Assembly: GCA_037013685.1 (NCBI GenBank) | Contig: CM072897.1 | Coordinates: forward strand, 21,650,143 to 21,714,142 | Length of the DNA: 64,000 nucleotides | DNA from: Acridotheres tristis | Taxonomy: Eukaryota; Chordata; Aves; Passeriformes; Sturnidae | Reading direction: 5' to 3' | Shown here: positions 1-12,143 of the stretch, in pieces | Numbering within the stretch: position 1 is the stretch's first letter | Layout: the number at the start of each line of letters is the position of its first letter | Notes under the pieces: generated by a model | What the model was told of the DNA's origin: nothing | Databases searched by the model: none | The model's input: only the letters and a program-made list of their open reading frames with translations | Program-made: the position numbers and the translations under genes

Positions 1-1807
1 CAGGCACCATTTCCATAAAAGAGGTGTATGTGGACTTAAACCTTTCCCATCAGGTGGGCTGAGGCCAGGGTTTGCTTGGGGAAGGTGCCTGGCCCCTGAG
101 CCCCAACAGCAAGGGGTAGCAGAAGCAGGTGAGGTGGGCGCAGTAGGGACCTGGTTCTTGTCCCACAGAACATCTCACACATAAAGATATTTTTCAAAGT
201 CCATCCCAGTGAGCCATGGAACACCAGCCGTTGGGCGCAAGCAGGAGCAAAGCGAATCTGGAAGGCGACTGCTTATTGCATGAAGAGCTGAATAGTGCAG
301 CTGCTCTCACCAAAGCCTAGCATGAAGCAGGAGTGAGCTCCGTGTGCCGATGGTGGAAGGTGGAGCAGTGGTGGAAGGCAGCATGAAATAACACCTGGGG
401 TATGGACTGAGCACACCATGGGGCTGCAGAGCTTGGAAGAAGCATCTCCAGATAGGGTGTCCTGCACAGATCTCATCCTGCCGCAGGCTGGTCACCCCTT
501 CTCAAACGTTCCAAACGCCAGGGCATGTTCCTAACTCTTCCAATGTTTCTTCACTAAGCACACAAGAAGTCCCAGCAAAGTCAGAACTCTGCCAAATGAC
601 TGGGAAGCTTAGCATGTGTTTAAATTGGTTTCTGCAGCCTGTTGCTGGAATTTTTTTGAAGCACCTGGACACTGTCAGGGGCGACAGGGCAGGCTGGAGG
701 GATTCTTCCATTCCTGCCCACCGTGGTCATCAGGACACTGTACTCCACAGTCACTCTGTAATTTCCCCTGGCATTGCAGCAGAACACTGAATTGCTTCAC
801 CTCCACTGCCAGCCCCCTGCACAACCACTTCAGTTGCAGCTCTTCCCACATCCCATACAGGTACAGCCTCAATTCCTGTGTTAATCGAAGCATCCCCGCA
901 GAATTTTGACAGAAAAGAAGCAGCCCTTTATGAGGTTTGAATTTACCTTAACAGGCAGGCTGGTGTTTTGTTCCCCCTAATTCCTGAATTAAGGTCATTG
1001 TCCCCAAGCCCTCCACAGTGACCAGTGGCTCAGCTGGGAATACCTTGGTTCAGCAGATTTATGAAGTCTTGCAATTACCATTTTAATTTTTTTAACTTTC
1101 TTAAGATGTTAATTCTTGATCATAGCTCTATAATTTTGTTGGTGGTTGCCTAGGGAACAGTGACCTGATTGCATTCAATTTGGGGAGAGAAGAATACATG
1201 CAGTAAACAGAAATGCAGGGTGCTTTAAGAAGTCAGACCCCATAAATACAAGAAAAACTGAGAAAACTGAATGATAGGGAAAGGCAGACAGAAAATAGTG
1301 AGAAAACGCAATTCTTTAAGATTTATTTCAAGAGCCACCAAGCCATCATCAGAGAGGAGAAACCTCCATCCTACTTAGTGCTGTATTGAAAGTAATAATT
1401 AGCAATAAAAAAGAAACTCATAATAAATAGATGAAAAGGGAAATAATTAACAAATTTCTCCATTTCATAACTGGTAATTTGCATCAGCAGGGCAATCTGG
1501 GTGCCTGCAGTCACTCCATAGGGGATTGCGTCTGCAGCATTGCACCTTTCGCCTGCTCTCAGCAGGAATTTTCTCCCTCTTTCCTACCTCAGGCATTGAA
1601 AACCAGTCTGGATTTTGGGCTGCAGAGGGCTCTGGCTACTGGACAGCCTCTGGAGCAACCTGCAGTACACTGCCCTGTTCCAACTTCTCTAAAGCAGTGG
1701 GTTAGATCAATTTTTAACTTTCCCTTGCTCTCGGAAGAGGGACAAGTGTAGATTCTTAGGAGAAGACCTGTCTCCTTGTGGCCTTTGTATGCTGAGGATG
1801 GTCTGAC

Positions 1808-1866
1808 AGAGTCACAGAATATCCTGATTTGGAAGGGACCCACACGGATCACTGAGTCCAACTCCA
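1808..1866 (-). repeat. CR1 LINE 3' tail fragment
   Basis: The + strand reads like the reverse complement of a CR1 3' end: a 'gtcacagaat' start, then the 'ttggaagggaccca' and 'gagtccaactcc' blocks. Only about 60 bases can be recognised, so this is a heavily 5'-truncated, decayed copy. Confidence 0.7.
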
Positions 1867-4800
1867 AGTCTGTGCTGCTGTGCCTTCTGGGATAGTGTAG
1901 ACAGCTGGGGCGGCAACAGAAAGATCCCTGTCTCCTCCCTGCAGGAGTTTCCTTGGTGCCAGCTCAGTTATGTCTCCTTTATCTCACCCCTGGCTTCTCA
2001 GCACACTGCCAGCAGCCCAAACACGTGACTTATCGAATTCAGGTGCTGGCAGAGATCTTTGAACTTGACAGAATGCCCAAAGCTGCCAGTTCTTCAGCCT
2101 CTTAATGAAATGAGGCTGTTCCTTTTCATTTACACAACTCTTGCATCCTGAAGTGATGCCTCTTGAGAAGCCATGCTAGAGTCCTGGGAGAGGCCTTGGA
2201 ACCCTTTCAGCTCCAAATAGCCAATCCAGCAGCTTTAAGAGGTCTTAGCTGTTGGCACACCCGTGCGAAGTGGCCCTGGGGCCACCAGCTGCCTCTCTGG
2301 GTTGAAGGGACAACTAGGCTGCCTTTGGGCAGTGCAGGCAGAGCTTGCCCAGGTGTCCCAGCCCATGCTGCCTCCCCAGCTCCCACCACAGTGGGAGGCT
2401 CACCCAGGCACAGACGAGCAATAGTAGTTGATATTCCCAGCCACATCTCCTCCGTGCTGGTGGTACACCAGGGTCTGTCAAGGGCCTGGAGCTCTGTAAC
2501 CCCCAGCAGGGACACAGGGACACCCTGGGGACACTTTGCTGGAGGCTGGTGTGGGCAGAGACTGTGCCAGCTCCCTGCAGAGCACTGCCAGGGAGATAAC
2601 ACTTGAGGAGAGCAGGGATTGGGAAGAGCAGCAGGTATTCTGGAAAGCTTCCTCCCGTGTTATCCTTCCCAGCCCATGGAGATATTCCTGTGTCTGAGCA
2701 CTCCAAGGGGAGTCTGTTTCACTGTGCATCTTCTCAGCACTTAAAGGGCAAAGTGATACACCAGGAGACGCCAGCCTGCAGCCCCCCAGGCTCCTGGTGC
2801 CTTGGGGTGAAAGGAAATAGAGAATCCACTCTGGGGAAAAGAAGCCCAAGAGATCTGGCCCTTGGCAAGTCTGGGGGGAGCATGGGAAGGTGTTGGACCC
2901 ACTTTAACCAGAACCACCATCCTGGCATATTACTCCTGGGCAATGGCATTCCGGGGGAGAAAATGCCAGTCCCAGAGCTGCACCATGCAGCACTGCAGCA
3001 AAGTAAAGGATGGGAAGAAATGAGGACAAGATGGAAAATACTCTCAGCAGAAGTTGATATGTCTGTCCCTGCACCACAGCTCCCAGGATGTGTCCAGGGA
3101 AGCCCTTGCTGCATGTCCCTGAGCCACCAGCTGCTCTGGAGGAAGGTGCCACCGAGCATCATGGGGTGTGTGCCCCGCTCACGCTCCTTCCTCCCTCGCA
3201 GTGGGGACCAGCAGGAGGCTGGGATGGAGGGCAAGGAGCAGTGCAGATGTGGTCACACAAGGACAGCGCTAGTGAATCCCAGCCAAAATCCTCGCCTGGA
3301 AACTACCCAGGGTGGCAGGGCTATGGGGAGAGCAGAGGAAGTGAAGGAGGAATTAACCAAGTTCCTCTTCCCAATATCTGCATTTGGCTGCTGGCTGAGA
3401 GATGAGGGGCCAGAGCACCCTGTGCCAGGCCCACGCTGGCATGGCTGCCCTAGGGACTCACTGGCATACCCCCCCTCACCCCAGCACCCCTGCCAACCTG
3501 TCCTGCCTTTTGGATGGGGAAGGGGGAGGTCCTTGATGGACAGAGATAAGATGGTTTCGAGCCAGCCAGTACCTTTAACACAGGTTAAACCCTGAAACCA
3601 TGTATGGGGTGAGCAGGGCTGGGGTTTCTGAACCTAGATGATCTGAAGCAGCAGGACGGATGTCCCCATTGCTGTTGACAGGATGGCCCCTGTGGCTGTC
3701 CCTTGGGAATAACCCCATGGGAGTTGGGGGTGACAACAGCCAGCAAGGAAAGGTGGTGGAAGAGCCTGAGCCATGATCTCAGGGACACAGATGCGAGCAG
3801 CAGGCAGCAGGAGCAGGGTTGACAAGTTTGGCACAGGGGCTGGTTCTTCCTTCCAGGGGCTGATGTGAGAGGTCAGAGAGGAACATCCCCCAGGCAAGTG
3901 CTTCCCCACTGCCTAATCCCTGCTGTCCCTGCTGTCTCCTCTGCCTGTTCCACAGCGCTTGATTCCTCACTGACTGATCCTGCCTTTTTCTGGGTTTCTC
4001 CCATGTTCGGCTGAGTCTCCTGCACACTCCCAGCCTTGGGTGTGAGCTGAGTCACTGCAATGCCACTGCACCTCATTGCAACATCTCCTGTCTTCTGTTC
4101 TAGGCACCATGAGGAGCCTGTAAATACTTTCTTTGGCAAGATTTTTGTTTTGATCTAATGGCTCAGCTTCCTTCAAAGGCAGGCACGGAAAGGCACTGTG
4201 TGAGGCAACAGGGAAGGTCACAGGGAGAACTGAGGCAGCTGTAATTGGGGAGGATCAAACCCAGGCTTGAGCAGGGGTGTGGACAGGTGGCTCAGCCCGG
4301 GCTGGCATGAGGCTCCAGCGTGTCACCACAGGCAGTGACTGTCCCAGATCCTCCCCAGGCCCACAAGTTACCTGTGACTACTCAGCTGGCTACTGGCATC
4401 ACCTGAGACACGGCCTGGGGCCTGATGACGCGGATGCTGGGCAAGGCCACACCATTCCCGAGGTGGCCACAGCAGGATGCCATGCAGAAGGGTGACACGC
4501 GATGGGGGAAGGCAAACAGGGAGAGGATGAGCCCTGAGCCAGGCCATGCCTGTAGGGAAGGCATGTGCCATCCCCACGCCTGGCCAACCTGCATCATCCA
4601 CGTCTCAAAACACTCGTGTGGCTCTGCTGAGGGACAGCTCTGAGCCAGGCAGCTCCTTCCTGCCTCTGAGCTTTGCTGTGTGCTGCTAAGGACATGAGTG
4701 TGAGCAGAGAAGCTTTGCTGTGGTTTGGTGGCTGCTCAGTCACCCATGGGAGACAGCTTCAGTTCCTCTGGTGTCTGTGGAACCAGCTGGGGGAGGGCAG

Positions 4801-5302
4801 GAGCAGGGCTCCCAGCTGTAGCTCTGAAGACAGGCACTGGGTACAGGTCTCTCCCAGCGCAGTCAAGTGTGAGATGGGGTCTGGGTACAGGCCAGACAGT
4901 CAGAACTTCAACTGCAAGCACGCCAGCTGGGGCCAGACCCACAGCTGTGACTTCCTCCAGGTAATTTTGGCTCCTGGGGAGCCAAAATTCAGCTTTGGCT
5001 ACTGCCAAGATCAAAGGCACCAAGGTGGAGAGTGAGGTCTCCCAGCTCAGGGGGTCTCAGCAGTGCAGTCACAAGCGCCACTCTCTGTTTGTGCAGGCCT
5101 CATTTAACACCAATGCTGTTAAATACCCAGATACCTTCACCCTTGCCCTGGTTTTCAGTTCATTTCCTCTTCTTCCAGGGCCAGCCCGGGTCCAGCAAGT
5201 GGCTACAAATCCCCAAGATCAGAGAGGAACACAGTTTCCAAAGCAGTCATATTCAAAGCCATCACTGTGGCATTCAGCTACATGGAGACCCCAAAAAACT
5301 AT

Positions 5303-5490
5303 GGAATCATAGAATTATAGAATCATTTAGGTTGAAAAAGTTCTCTAAAATCAAGTCCAGCTGTTCCTCCAGCACTGCCAAGGCCACCACTAAAATATGT
5401 CCCCAAGTGCCACATCTACATGATTTTTGAACACTTCAAGGGACTCCACACTTTTCTCAGCAGCCTGTTCTGATGCCTAAATTCCTTCTC
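5303..5490 (-). repeat. CR1 LINE 3' fragment
   Basis: Starts on the + strand with the repeated 'aatcatagaat' octamer-like tail of CR1 in reverse complement, followed by 'aagtccagctgttcctccagc' type sequence and 'gccaaggccaccactaaa' typical of this family. It is 5'-truncated after about 190 bases. The related copy at 57573-57850 in RAB40C shares the 'ccactaaa.catgtccccaagtgcca' segment. Confidence 0.8.
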
Positions 5491-6085
5491 TTTATCATGT
5501 GGAAAAAGACAATGGCTGGGGGCCAAGGGGTACCCCATGTTTCTTGTTCAGTAGAGCTGCCTCGAGCCACGGTTGTCCTTGTCCTTGTTGCAGTCCCCTT
5601 TCCCCACCCTTCTCTTCCTTCCTCCTTCTCCCCACACTGTGCAAACTTTCCCTACTTTGGTGTTCTCAGCACCAGCAGCACCTTCTCCTGCCAACTTGGC
5701 AGCCAGTGGGCAGGATGGGCAGGGCAGCCAGACACCAGCAACTGCGACCCCACTCCATCACCGGCACTTTCATCCTTATCTGGAACATTCCACCTGACCC
5801 CTGGAGTGGCCCAGGAGTGCCACATTCCCACGCAGGGGAGCTGGCACCTGCTTCCAAAAACCAGGGCACCAAGGCAGGGCCTGGTGTGGAGTGCCTGCTG
5901 TTCGGGAGCGGGGTGGATGGACAGACGGACATGGCAGCACTGACCCTGCACCAGGAACCACCACGGCCGCTCATGGCACCGCCCCCACAGTGCGTGTGAG
6001 CTCCTGTCACGGACACACGCGGCCCCTCACGCACACAGAGCCCTACACACACATGGCCGCTTGCACACACTTGGGTGTCCACGTG

Positions 6086-6605
6086 TGTAGAGGGAGCAGA
6101 AACCGTTTCTGAAGCAGAGACCATCTTTGAATCCCTAGAGAAGGCCCTATGGAAAACGATACATTAAGATAAGAAATTGTTTGCTTAGAGTGACTAATAC
6201 CAAGAAGCATCTCGCCCCCCTGTAGACCCCTGTGTTATCCTTCTGTGATTTTAGTGGTCCATTTTCCTTTTAGATAATTGGTCCCTTTTTCCCCTAAAGT
6301 CCTTTGTAGATTGGTTAGTTATAGAATTCTGTAGTTTATTGGTGTAAAATACAAAACCCTTAAACCCTATAAAAAGACTCCTTAAAGCCCCACCCAGTGG
6401 ATTTTGCCGGACCAGACCCCCCTCGCAGAAAAAATAAAAACTGTATGGAATCTTCTGAACGGCATTTCTCGATCTCTTCCTCTGCTGGCTCGAAAGCTGC
6501 CTTGCGAGCCTGATTTCTATCCGGGCAAGGCTTGCAAGATACCTTGTTGCCGAGAACTGCCTGGGCAGTTTCGGGGTTTCCCAGAGACCCCCTCCACTGG
6601 CAACA
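6086..6605 (+). mobile_element. Solo LTR of an endogenous retrovirus (ERVK-like)
   Basis: A 520-base unit begins with TG (tgtagaggg) and ends with CA (ggcaaca). It is flanked by near-identical 6-base repeats, CACGTG at 6080-6085 and CAGGTG at 6606-6611, consistent with a 6-bp target-site duplication carrying one change. Inside lie a TATA box (tataaaaag, 6368-6376) and a polyadenylation signal (aataaa, 6433-6438) in the U3-R-U5 order expected on the + strand. There is no gag, pol or env next to it, so it is a recombined solo LTR. The 6-base duplication favours the ERVK/betaretrovirus-like class; the family name needs a library search. Confidence 0.72.
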
Positions 6606-7115
6606 CAGGTGGGCACGTGTGAATGTGTGCATCGCACACCTGGCGTCCAATGCCCAGTGCATGCACACACGGCTGTGCAACGCCCAGGTGAGCTCTCACA
6701 CAGTGGCACAGGTGCGCGCACACACCCATCCACGTACACCTGGCACACGTGCAACGCCTGGGGCACACCCAGGTGCACAATGCCCTGTGCACACACACAT
6801 GCAATGCCCGGGGGTGTGTGCACACACTGAGAATTCACACCCAGAGGGACGTGTACACACACACCTCACAGAAGTTCACAGTAAAATACACGTCACGCAC
6901 ACACAGGATCACACACAGGGGCACGTACACTCGGACACATATACATGAACGCACGCGGCGCGTACGTGTGCAGACGGACACACGTGTGTATACATACACA
7001 TATACACACACACGGGAACGCACACATCTATATGAGCACACAGCGGTGCACACGGACACACGTGTGTATGTATATAATATATATATATATATACATATAC
7101 ACAAACACACATTTT
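6606..7115. repeat. CA/TG-rich degenerate microsatellite
   Basis: About 500 bases dominated by interrupted (CA)n, CACGTGTG and TATATA runs, ending in a (TA)n tract near 7077-7096 about 50 bases before the CpG island. Alternating purine-pyrimidine sequence of this kind is prone to Z-DNA. Long frames on both strands here are simple-repeat artefacts. Confidence 0.85.
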
Positions 7116-7119
7116 CTCA

Positions 7120-7760
7120 CCCTCTCACAGTCCCGCCCCGCTCCGGTCCCAGTCCCGCCCTCTCCCGGCGCGTGCGCGGTGCCGCGGTCCCGCGGCGGGC
7201 GCGGGCGGGGCCGGACGGAGCCGGAGCCGGAGCCGCAGCCGGATCCGCCCGGCCCGGTGAGTGAGCCGGAGGGGGGAACGGCGCCGGAACCGGCCCTAGC
7301 ACGGGGGATGATGGGCGCTGGGGGGTGATGAGCACCCGGGGTGATGGCAGCAGGAGCGGGGGGATCGGGCGGGGCAGGGATGCGTGGGGCCTCGGCCTCT
7401 CGGCCGGTCGGCGGGGCGGCCCCGCCCCGCCCGGAGCTGCGGCAGCGCCGGGGCCCTTGGCCGGCTCCGCCCGCTGCCGCCTCCGCGCTCCGGTGCGGCT
7501 CGGGCTCGATGCCGGCGGTGGCTGCTGCGCGGGCCCGCGCGGGTCGCGTCCCCCGTCGGCTGCAGCGGATGGAGGCGGCGCCGCGCGGGATCCGCCGGGG
7601 ATGCTCGGCCGCGCTCCGGCAGCCGCGGGCGGCTGCGCACGGCTGGGACCCGCCGGCATCCCGGGGGACCTCCGGCCACCCCTCCCTGCCGGGCAACGGA
7701 CACGGGGCTGCAAGGACCGAGGGGGCATGTGCTGGTCCCTCTGCGCCCCAGGGCCCTGGC
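7120..7760 (+). promoter_or_regulatory. ABCA3: CpG island, probable ABCA3 promoter
   Basis: Composition switches abruptly at about 7125 to very GC-rich, CpG-dense sequence with several GC boxes (for example gggcgggg at 7202-7210) and no TATA box. It is the only CpG island between the left edge and the ABCA3 start codon at 12144 and lies on the 5' side of that gene. Assignment to ABCA3 is by position and by the plausible first-exon donor at 7257; no transcript evidence is available. Confidence 0.65.
7190..7256 (+). other. ABCA3: Probable non-coding first exon of ABCA3 (5' end not defined)
   Basis: Within the CpG island a strong donor, CCCG|GTGAGTGAG, falls at 7256/7257. Joined to the acceptor at 12095/12096 it would give a spliced 5' UTR whose second exon (12096-12197) contains the start codon. 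Mammalian ABCA3 also has untranslated first exons. The start given is a guess at the transcription start; other leader exons between 7.3 and 12 kb are possible. Confidence 0.4.
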
Positions 7761-7799
7761 TCGGTATGAGAAAAAGTCTCTTATGTCAAGACAGACCTT

Positions 7800-8140
7800 G
7801 ATGGGCTGGAGCGTGTCTAGGGAAGGGAACGGAGCTGGGAAAGGGTCTGGAGCACAAGTCTTATGAGGAGGAGCTGGAGGAGCTCAGCGTGGAGAAAAGG
7901 GGGCTCAGAAGGGACCTTCTCAGTCCACAACTCCCTGACAGGAGGATGCAGCAGCTGGGGGTCGGACTCTGCTCCATGGGGGCAAGTGATGGAACAAGAG
8001 AAAACAGCTTCAGGTTGTACCAGGGCAGGTTTAGGTTGGAAAATTTCTTCATGGAAGGGGTGGGTCAGACACTGGTACAGACTGTCCGTAACAGTGGTGG
8101 AGTCCCCATCCCTGCAAGTTTTCAAAACCACGTAGAAGCA
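7800..8140 (+). repeat. CR1 LINE 3' fragment (sense to ABCA3)
   Basis: Reads as CR1 3' sequence in sense orientation: 'ctggagcgtgtctaggg', 'tctggagcacaagtcttatgaggagg', 'caggtttaggttgga' and 'gtggtggagtccccatccctg'. The final octamer tail is not clear, so the 3' end is eroded. It lies in the presumed first intron of ABCA3. Confidence 0.8.
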
Positions 8141-10805
8141 GAAGGGATCTCCCTGTCCTCTGCTCACAACTGCCCAGGTGGCCTGTCCTGCCCAGCCACT
8201 TAGCAACTGCAGGGCAGGAGCAGGGTTGTACAAGGGTCCATGAGAAACCCGTGTGTTGGGCTCCAGACCTTGTTCTTGCTAAATCCATGAGGCCAGTGAG
8301 TTTGCAGAGTTTGTCATTTTATGGGCAACTGCAAACTCGCTGGGCAAGCCAGCAGAGTTGTTTTTAAGGCAAAGGTGTTGACCATCTCTTGCAGCAGCTT
8401 TGTCCCCCCTCTCGTGCTGCTGCCCCAGCACAAAGGCAGTTACAGACACAACCATGGAGCCCATCAGGCTCCACCAACCCATTCCCATTGCAGGGCGGCA
8501 TCTGGACACAAGCCAACTGCTCTTTCTGCAAACAGGATCCAGCCTCAGCTCTCTTCTTTATTTCAAGGCCTGAAGTTCCTGTCTGGGTCAAACCCAGACT
8601 CACGTATCTATCAGGCAGTGGGTGCTGGGTTTGTAATGGGCTGCATGGTCACTGGTCCCTGCAGCACCCAGCACCCCACCAGCCTTACAGCCTCTTAGAA
8701 AGTTTTATTGTTGTTTGCACAATCAGGGTGAGGTTTTTATGGTCTGGCTGTGTCGTGACTCCCAGATCTCTCTGAACACTGAGAAGGTGAAAACACACCA
8801 GCAGTGAGAGCTCTGTGTCACTGAACACTCATGGCTGGTCTGGTGGCTGCTGGCCCTGGTTGCTCTTTGCAGTGTCTTTGGGACTGGATGCACCCGCCTC
8901 GGAAATCACTTGCTCTTCCTGAAAACAGTGGCCAAAAAAGTCCTTGCCCTGCTATGGCTGCTTAATTTCCAACACAGACACTGTGGGGAACAGAGAGGAA
9001 TTTCCTGCTCCAGTGACAGTATGTGACTGAAAGCTCTCACCAGGTGTGTGATGCCACCACCCCGGCACCGCGTGCTCCTCAGCTGTGGAGGTGCAGGCAC
9101 CTGGCAGCTCATCTTGTAGGGGTGACACGGTGTCTCTGTCAACCGGTAGGAAGAAATGCCGGGTTTATATTTAAAAAGGCAACGTCTGCCATTTCCAGGG
9201 CTGGTTTCTATGGGAACGGGACATCAGAAGAGCAGAAATGCGGTGTGTGCTCTAAAATAACCACCAGCTCCCGGGAGCGTGTGGCCTTTGCTTGGCCCTT
9301 TCCGCTGAGGCGGTGGCCGGGCACAGCCACCTCCCAGCAACGAGGCGGTGTGGAAGTGGGTCAGGAGATTGGATGCTGTGGCCTTGATCCCTGCCAATCC
9401 TCAGCCTGTCTTCATCTAAATCCACCAGAACAGCTCTGGTCCAGGCTGGCAGCTGGTGCTAAGACTTTATCCAGTACAGCTCGGTACTGCAGCAGGGGCT
9501 GCTCAGCACCAGGTGGTGAGGACCAGTCTCGTATCCACTCATGCAGGCTGTGGGCAGGCTGGAGTGTCTCCTTCCTCACTGACCTCCCTGGGGATGGCTA
9601 GGGTGTGTCCACACTTATGTATTCAGGAGACCCTTCCTCTTGCTGTGGTCAGATGCAGAGAGCAGGGAAGGGAACTGGGTTGTTCTCTCAGAAGCTGGTG
9701 GTGGACACATCTCTCTTCTCCCAGATATTTGACCCTGGCTCTTGGTGGGAAATTCAGTGTTATCATGTAGTGCTTGAGGTCAGGCAGGAGCATCTCCAGC
9801 AGGGACAACCCAGTGTGCCACCCATGTCCTCCTGTAAGGCACCTTGGTGCCTCCGAGGTCATCATCAACCTGTGGCACTCAGCCCTCCCTTCCTGCCCAA
9901 GATGGGCCCATCTGAGCTGCCTCTGATCATGGACATCTCAGGGGTGACCCAGGCAGCATCTCCCAAAACAGCTTTTCTCTTTTGGGTTAGAAGAAAAAAA
10001 ATCATATTTTGGATAGAGCCTGGAAAACCATTTTTACTCTCAAATCCAGTAAGAACTTTTTAAACTTAGCTTCTTCCTCCTCTCATCCTTCAGCAAGCAA
10101 AAGATCCAGAACAAGTTTTCTTGGAACACTTAAAAACTTGGAAAGTATTTATTGGCAATACTGGAGTTTTCAGTCTTTGCACAGTGTTTGTGTTACCCAA
10201 GAGCTGCTTGACATTTTCCCAGCAGCAACCGTAAGACCCATGGGGGCGGTCGGGGGGGCAGCTTGGGTTTGAGGGTGCGGCAGGGCGAGCAGGATTTGGG
10301 ATGTCTGCGAGGGCAGCAGCCTGCTCCTGCCTGACCTGCAGCATTTGTCCTCTTGAAAGTGAGCCACAACTTTGATTCCCTTGATCTGCTCTTGATTCCT
10401 TCAATGGGGTGCATGGCAAAGATTTCTGCTTGGGGGTGGGGGGGCTTATTTGGGGGAGTTTCAGATGCTGCTGTGTGTGGGCCTGGGGGACCTGCTGAGG
10501 GATCCTGTGGCACAGCATGGACTCTTCTGCTTGGCCACATGTGAGCCAGAGGTCAGCTGGAGACATGGCACTTTTGTGAGGCGCTTGAAGGTGCCTTTGC
10601 CAAGTCTCCATTGCTATTCCTTTCCTGCTTGCTCTGCGTGGGGGTTCTGATGGACTTTTTGGGGCTGAAGCATAAGATCTCTTCTGCTTTTTCCTGACTG
10701 GAGAAAGATCCTTGAACACAGATGTCCCTGCTGTTGTGGGAATCTGTCTTCTGTGCATGGAGTGGCAAAGAGACAGTGTTTTTTTTGTGCTCTGAGAACA
10801 CATCT

Positions 10806-10960
10806 GGGTTTAGCATTGGGGCTGGGAAGGTGCTTGCAAAACCAGGAGGAGGCTTCTGGGTTTAGGGTTGAGCCTGGGAAGGTGTGTGCCAGGGCAGGAG
10901 AAGGCTCCTGGGTTTAGGGTTGGGGCTGGAAGGTGTGTGCCAAGGCTGGAGAAAGCTCCT
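10806..10960 (+). repeat. 52-bp minisatellite, three units, with TTTAGGGTT core
   Basis: Three head-to-tail units start at 10806, 10858 and 10910 (52, 52 and 51 bases). Each opens with gggtttag, continues through ctggga(a)ggtg, and closes with gaaggctcct-like sequence. Units two and three are closer to each other than to unit one. They contain a telomere-like TTTAGGGTT, but the period is 52, so this is not an interstitial telomere. Located in the presumed first intron of ABCA3. Confidence 0.85.
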
Positions 10961-12143
10961 GGAGAGCTCAAGGAGCTGGTGGCAGAGAGCAGGTGAGGCA
11001 GGTGGGTGTTGTTGCTGTGCCTGCAGCCCTGTGTGAGTCTCAGGTTGCTCCTGCTGCAGCTCTCTTGTCACCGGAGCTCTGCTCGCTGTGTGCTTTCACC
11101 AGCCTGGGAGCCAAGGTCGGCAGGCTGGGCCAACAACCTCCCCTCCCCTTACTGTGGCACCCTGAAACCTCTGCTGAGGTTGCTGCATCCAAGGAGCTGA
11201 TGCCACCCCAACCAGGGCTGGAGAACGTGCTGTGGAGCATTTGCCAGGGCGTTGCTTGTGGGTTATGTGCCTGTCCGTGTCCCTGTAGCAGCTTTCAGTG
11301 CTGCCAGATTTGGAGCACCGGCTCGGAGCTGGCCCCGGCCGCTGCCCGCTGTGATCCTGTCGGGATTTGTCGTGCTCAGAGGTTGGCACTGCTCGGTGGG
11401 GACTGCCGAGAGTCCGGCAGCGCAGGCAGGAGGCTCTGCTCGTGCCAGGGCTGCCCCTTCCTTCTCCATGCCGGTCTGCAAGCCCAAAATCCCAGCCAGT
11501 GGGACAGCACTGCTCCGTCAGCACTGCAAATGGAGACACAAACAACTTGAAGGGATGGCGAATGCTTCCCAGGAAGGGGAGGAGGTGGCGGGGGATCGTC
11601 CTCAAGCACCGACCTTCCGCTTGTGTTTTCCTGCCCTTTTCTCATCCTCGCCTCTCCGAGCAGAGTTTCTGCTGGGAAAGCACCGGCGGTGTTGCAGAAC
11701 CAAGCCTTCACACGGCAGGAGGTGGAGGCACAACTTGGAATCTCCACCCATCCCAAAATAATGGGCTGTCAGGGCTTTGATGGCCTTCCTGGGGGTGGTG
11801 TTTGTGGTTCTGTAACCCTGTGCTGCAGTTCGAGGAAGGCTGCTGGGAAGGACCCAGGCTGGGTATTGAAATATCCACCTCCATCTCTGGGAGCAGCCAT
11901 GCCAGAACCCGAGGGCTCTTACTCTTAGCAGAGGGAACAGAGTGGTTATTTTGCCCTATTTGGGGCCAAGCCAGCTGCTGTGGCACCAGGCTGGAAGCAG
12001 AGAGCTGCCCTGGGCTGGATGGGGTGTGGGATGCTGCTCTCCTACTGCCCAGCTCCACCAGCACCTGGCACTCACGGCTCTCTCCTCTCCTCCAGGGTCC
12101 TGCGGAGCAGAGGTGCTGGCACTGAGCCCCTTCTGATGGGAGG

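Larger units (their letters stand above)
1..6085. other. Upstream region without a recognised gene
   Basis: I see no exon set, RNA gene or conserved protein on either strand here. Open frames exist (the longest on + at 2603-3595), but their translations are low-information, rich in Pro, Ser, Gly and Trp, match no family I recognise, and lack a splice-supported exon structure. Two short antisense CR1 tails are listed separately. The stretch is most likely the intergenic space 5' of ABCA3. A poorly conserved non-coding transcript cannot be excluded. Confidence 0.6.

Noticed and set aside
2603..3595. 330-codon + strand open frame, the longest in the left 7 kb
   Set aside because: The translation is patchy, Pro/Ser/Gly/Trp-rich, has no recognised domain, and overlapping frames of 166 and 130 codons exist on the other strand. 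It looks like a compositional frame.
7028..7728. 200-codon frames on both strands around 7.1-7.7 kb
   Set aside because: They fall in simple repeat plus CpG island and translate to Arg/Pro/Ala-rich sequence without homology.
10806..10960. Interstitial telomere repeat
   Set aside because: TTTAGGGTT occurs only once per 52-base unit and no TTAGGG tandem run exists, so it is a minisatellite.
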